DNA from: Gracilaria domingensis
Lineage: Eukaryota; Rhodophyta; Florideophyceae; Gracilariales; Gracilariaceae
DNA: 64,000 bases
Reading direction: 5' to 3'
Assembly (NCBI GenBank): GCA_022539475.1
Contig: VCMS01000151.1
Location: 62,001 to 126,000, forward strand
This document shows, piece after piece, positions 63,728 through 64,000 of this stretch. Made by a program: the position numbers and the translations under genes. Position 1 is the stretch's first letter. The number at the start of each line of letters is the position of its first letter. Below the pieces are notes generated by a model that worked only from the letters and a program-made list of their open reading frames with translations, searched no databases and had not been told where the DNA came from.

Positions 63728-64000
63728 ATGAACTCCCAGTCCGACATGCCTCCGACTCCGCCTCCGAGTCCCAGATACTCTGACGTCCCTCAGGCCTCAT
63801 CTCCCGCCCGAAGGACTCGGGCCGTTATTGTTGGAAGGGGGCGTATAGGTACCATGCTGGCGAACGAAGAAGATACGGTCATTTCCGCACACGAATTCTG
63901 CAGCATGGCTGCTACCTCTCATCTTTCTGATGTACCGATACTAGTTTGTGGAAGAACGAACACCCTGGAGACCGTAATTCAGGCTTGCCCTTATTCGCTC
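63728..64000 (+). CDS. 5' end of a gene with a Rossmann-type GxGxxG motif
   Basis: An open frame from ATG 63728 to the window edge (91 codons, no stop). A Pro/Ser-rich N-terminus (MNSQSDMPPTPPPSPRYSDV), possibly disordered or part of a targeting sequence, is followed by RAVIVGRGRIGTMLANEED. This matches the beta-strand and Gly-rich loop (GRGRIG) of an NAD(P)-binding fold. DVPILVCGRTNTLETVI then fits the fourth strand region, as in ketopantoate-reductase-like or related oxidoreductases. The exact enzyme cannot be named from this part. The gene continues beyond the window. Confidence 0.6.
   Translation, partial: MNSQSDMPPTPPPSPRYSDVPQASSPARRTRAVIVGRGRIGTMLANEEDTVISAHEFCSMAATSHLSDVPILVCGRTNTLETVIQACPYSL

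Overview
The window looks like nuclear DNA of a red alga, probably a florideophyte such as Chondrus. This is inferred from gene style, since no rRNA or organelle marker is present. The host genes seen are single-exon, and one is a 728-residue Cys-rich membrane protein of a kind I cannot place outside such genomes. Most of the DNA is stacked retroelements of several classes (Ty3/gypsy with chromodomain, Ty1/copia, and a tyrosine-recombinase DIRS/Ngaro-like element). No prokaryotic operon, tRNA or rRNA gene was found.

Layout. 130-12365: an old minus-strand Ty3/gypsy chromovirus (A). It is interrupted by a 1.9-kb LTR-type insertion (1391-3282) and by a fairly young copia element (B, 6924-12152). 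13236-24201: a plus-strand chromodomain Ty3/gypsy element (C) with 0.85-kb LTRs. C split an open reading frame of unknown function, whose halves lie at 12827-13235 and 24202-24442. 24773-29727: a minus-strand tyrosine-recombinase retroelement whose parts lie in the order YR, Gag, RT, RNase H. 30670-30948: a foldback MITE. 31104-33696: a plus-strand gypsy remnant (F). 34520-46265: another minus-strand gypsy element (E). E carries a nested 7.9-kb element (D, 35930-43818, target duplication AAACC) and an 805-bp solo LTR.

From 46.6 kb the window is mostly host DNA: an atypical protein kinase, a broken Cys-rich repeat protein, a small secreted Pro-rich protein with a TATA box, the 728-residue membrane protein, a hAT-like fragment, a pogo-like DNA transposon with both terminal repeats, a coiled-coil protein, a C-terminal fragment of ribulose-phosphate 3-epimerase, and the start of a gene with a nucleotide-binding motif that runs off the right edge.

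The most unusual signal is in element D. Its whole internal region, coding and noncoding, is studded with the short inverted motif CCC-N4-GGG (N3 and N5 variants also occur), commonly about 55-80 bp apart. I count about 40 exact N4 copies by eye in 7 kb, where about two are expected by chance, and in gag the motif falls in all three codon phases. Two other insertions show comparable but different palindrome sets: CCG-N5-8-CGG in C, and GC-rich hairpins every ~47 bp in the 1391-3282 insertion. This suggests family-specific arrays of stem-loops or of binding sites for dimeric proteins.
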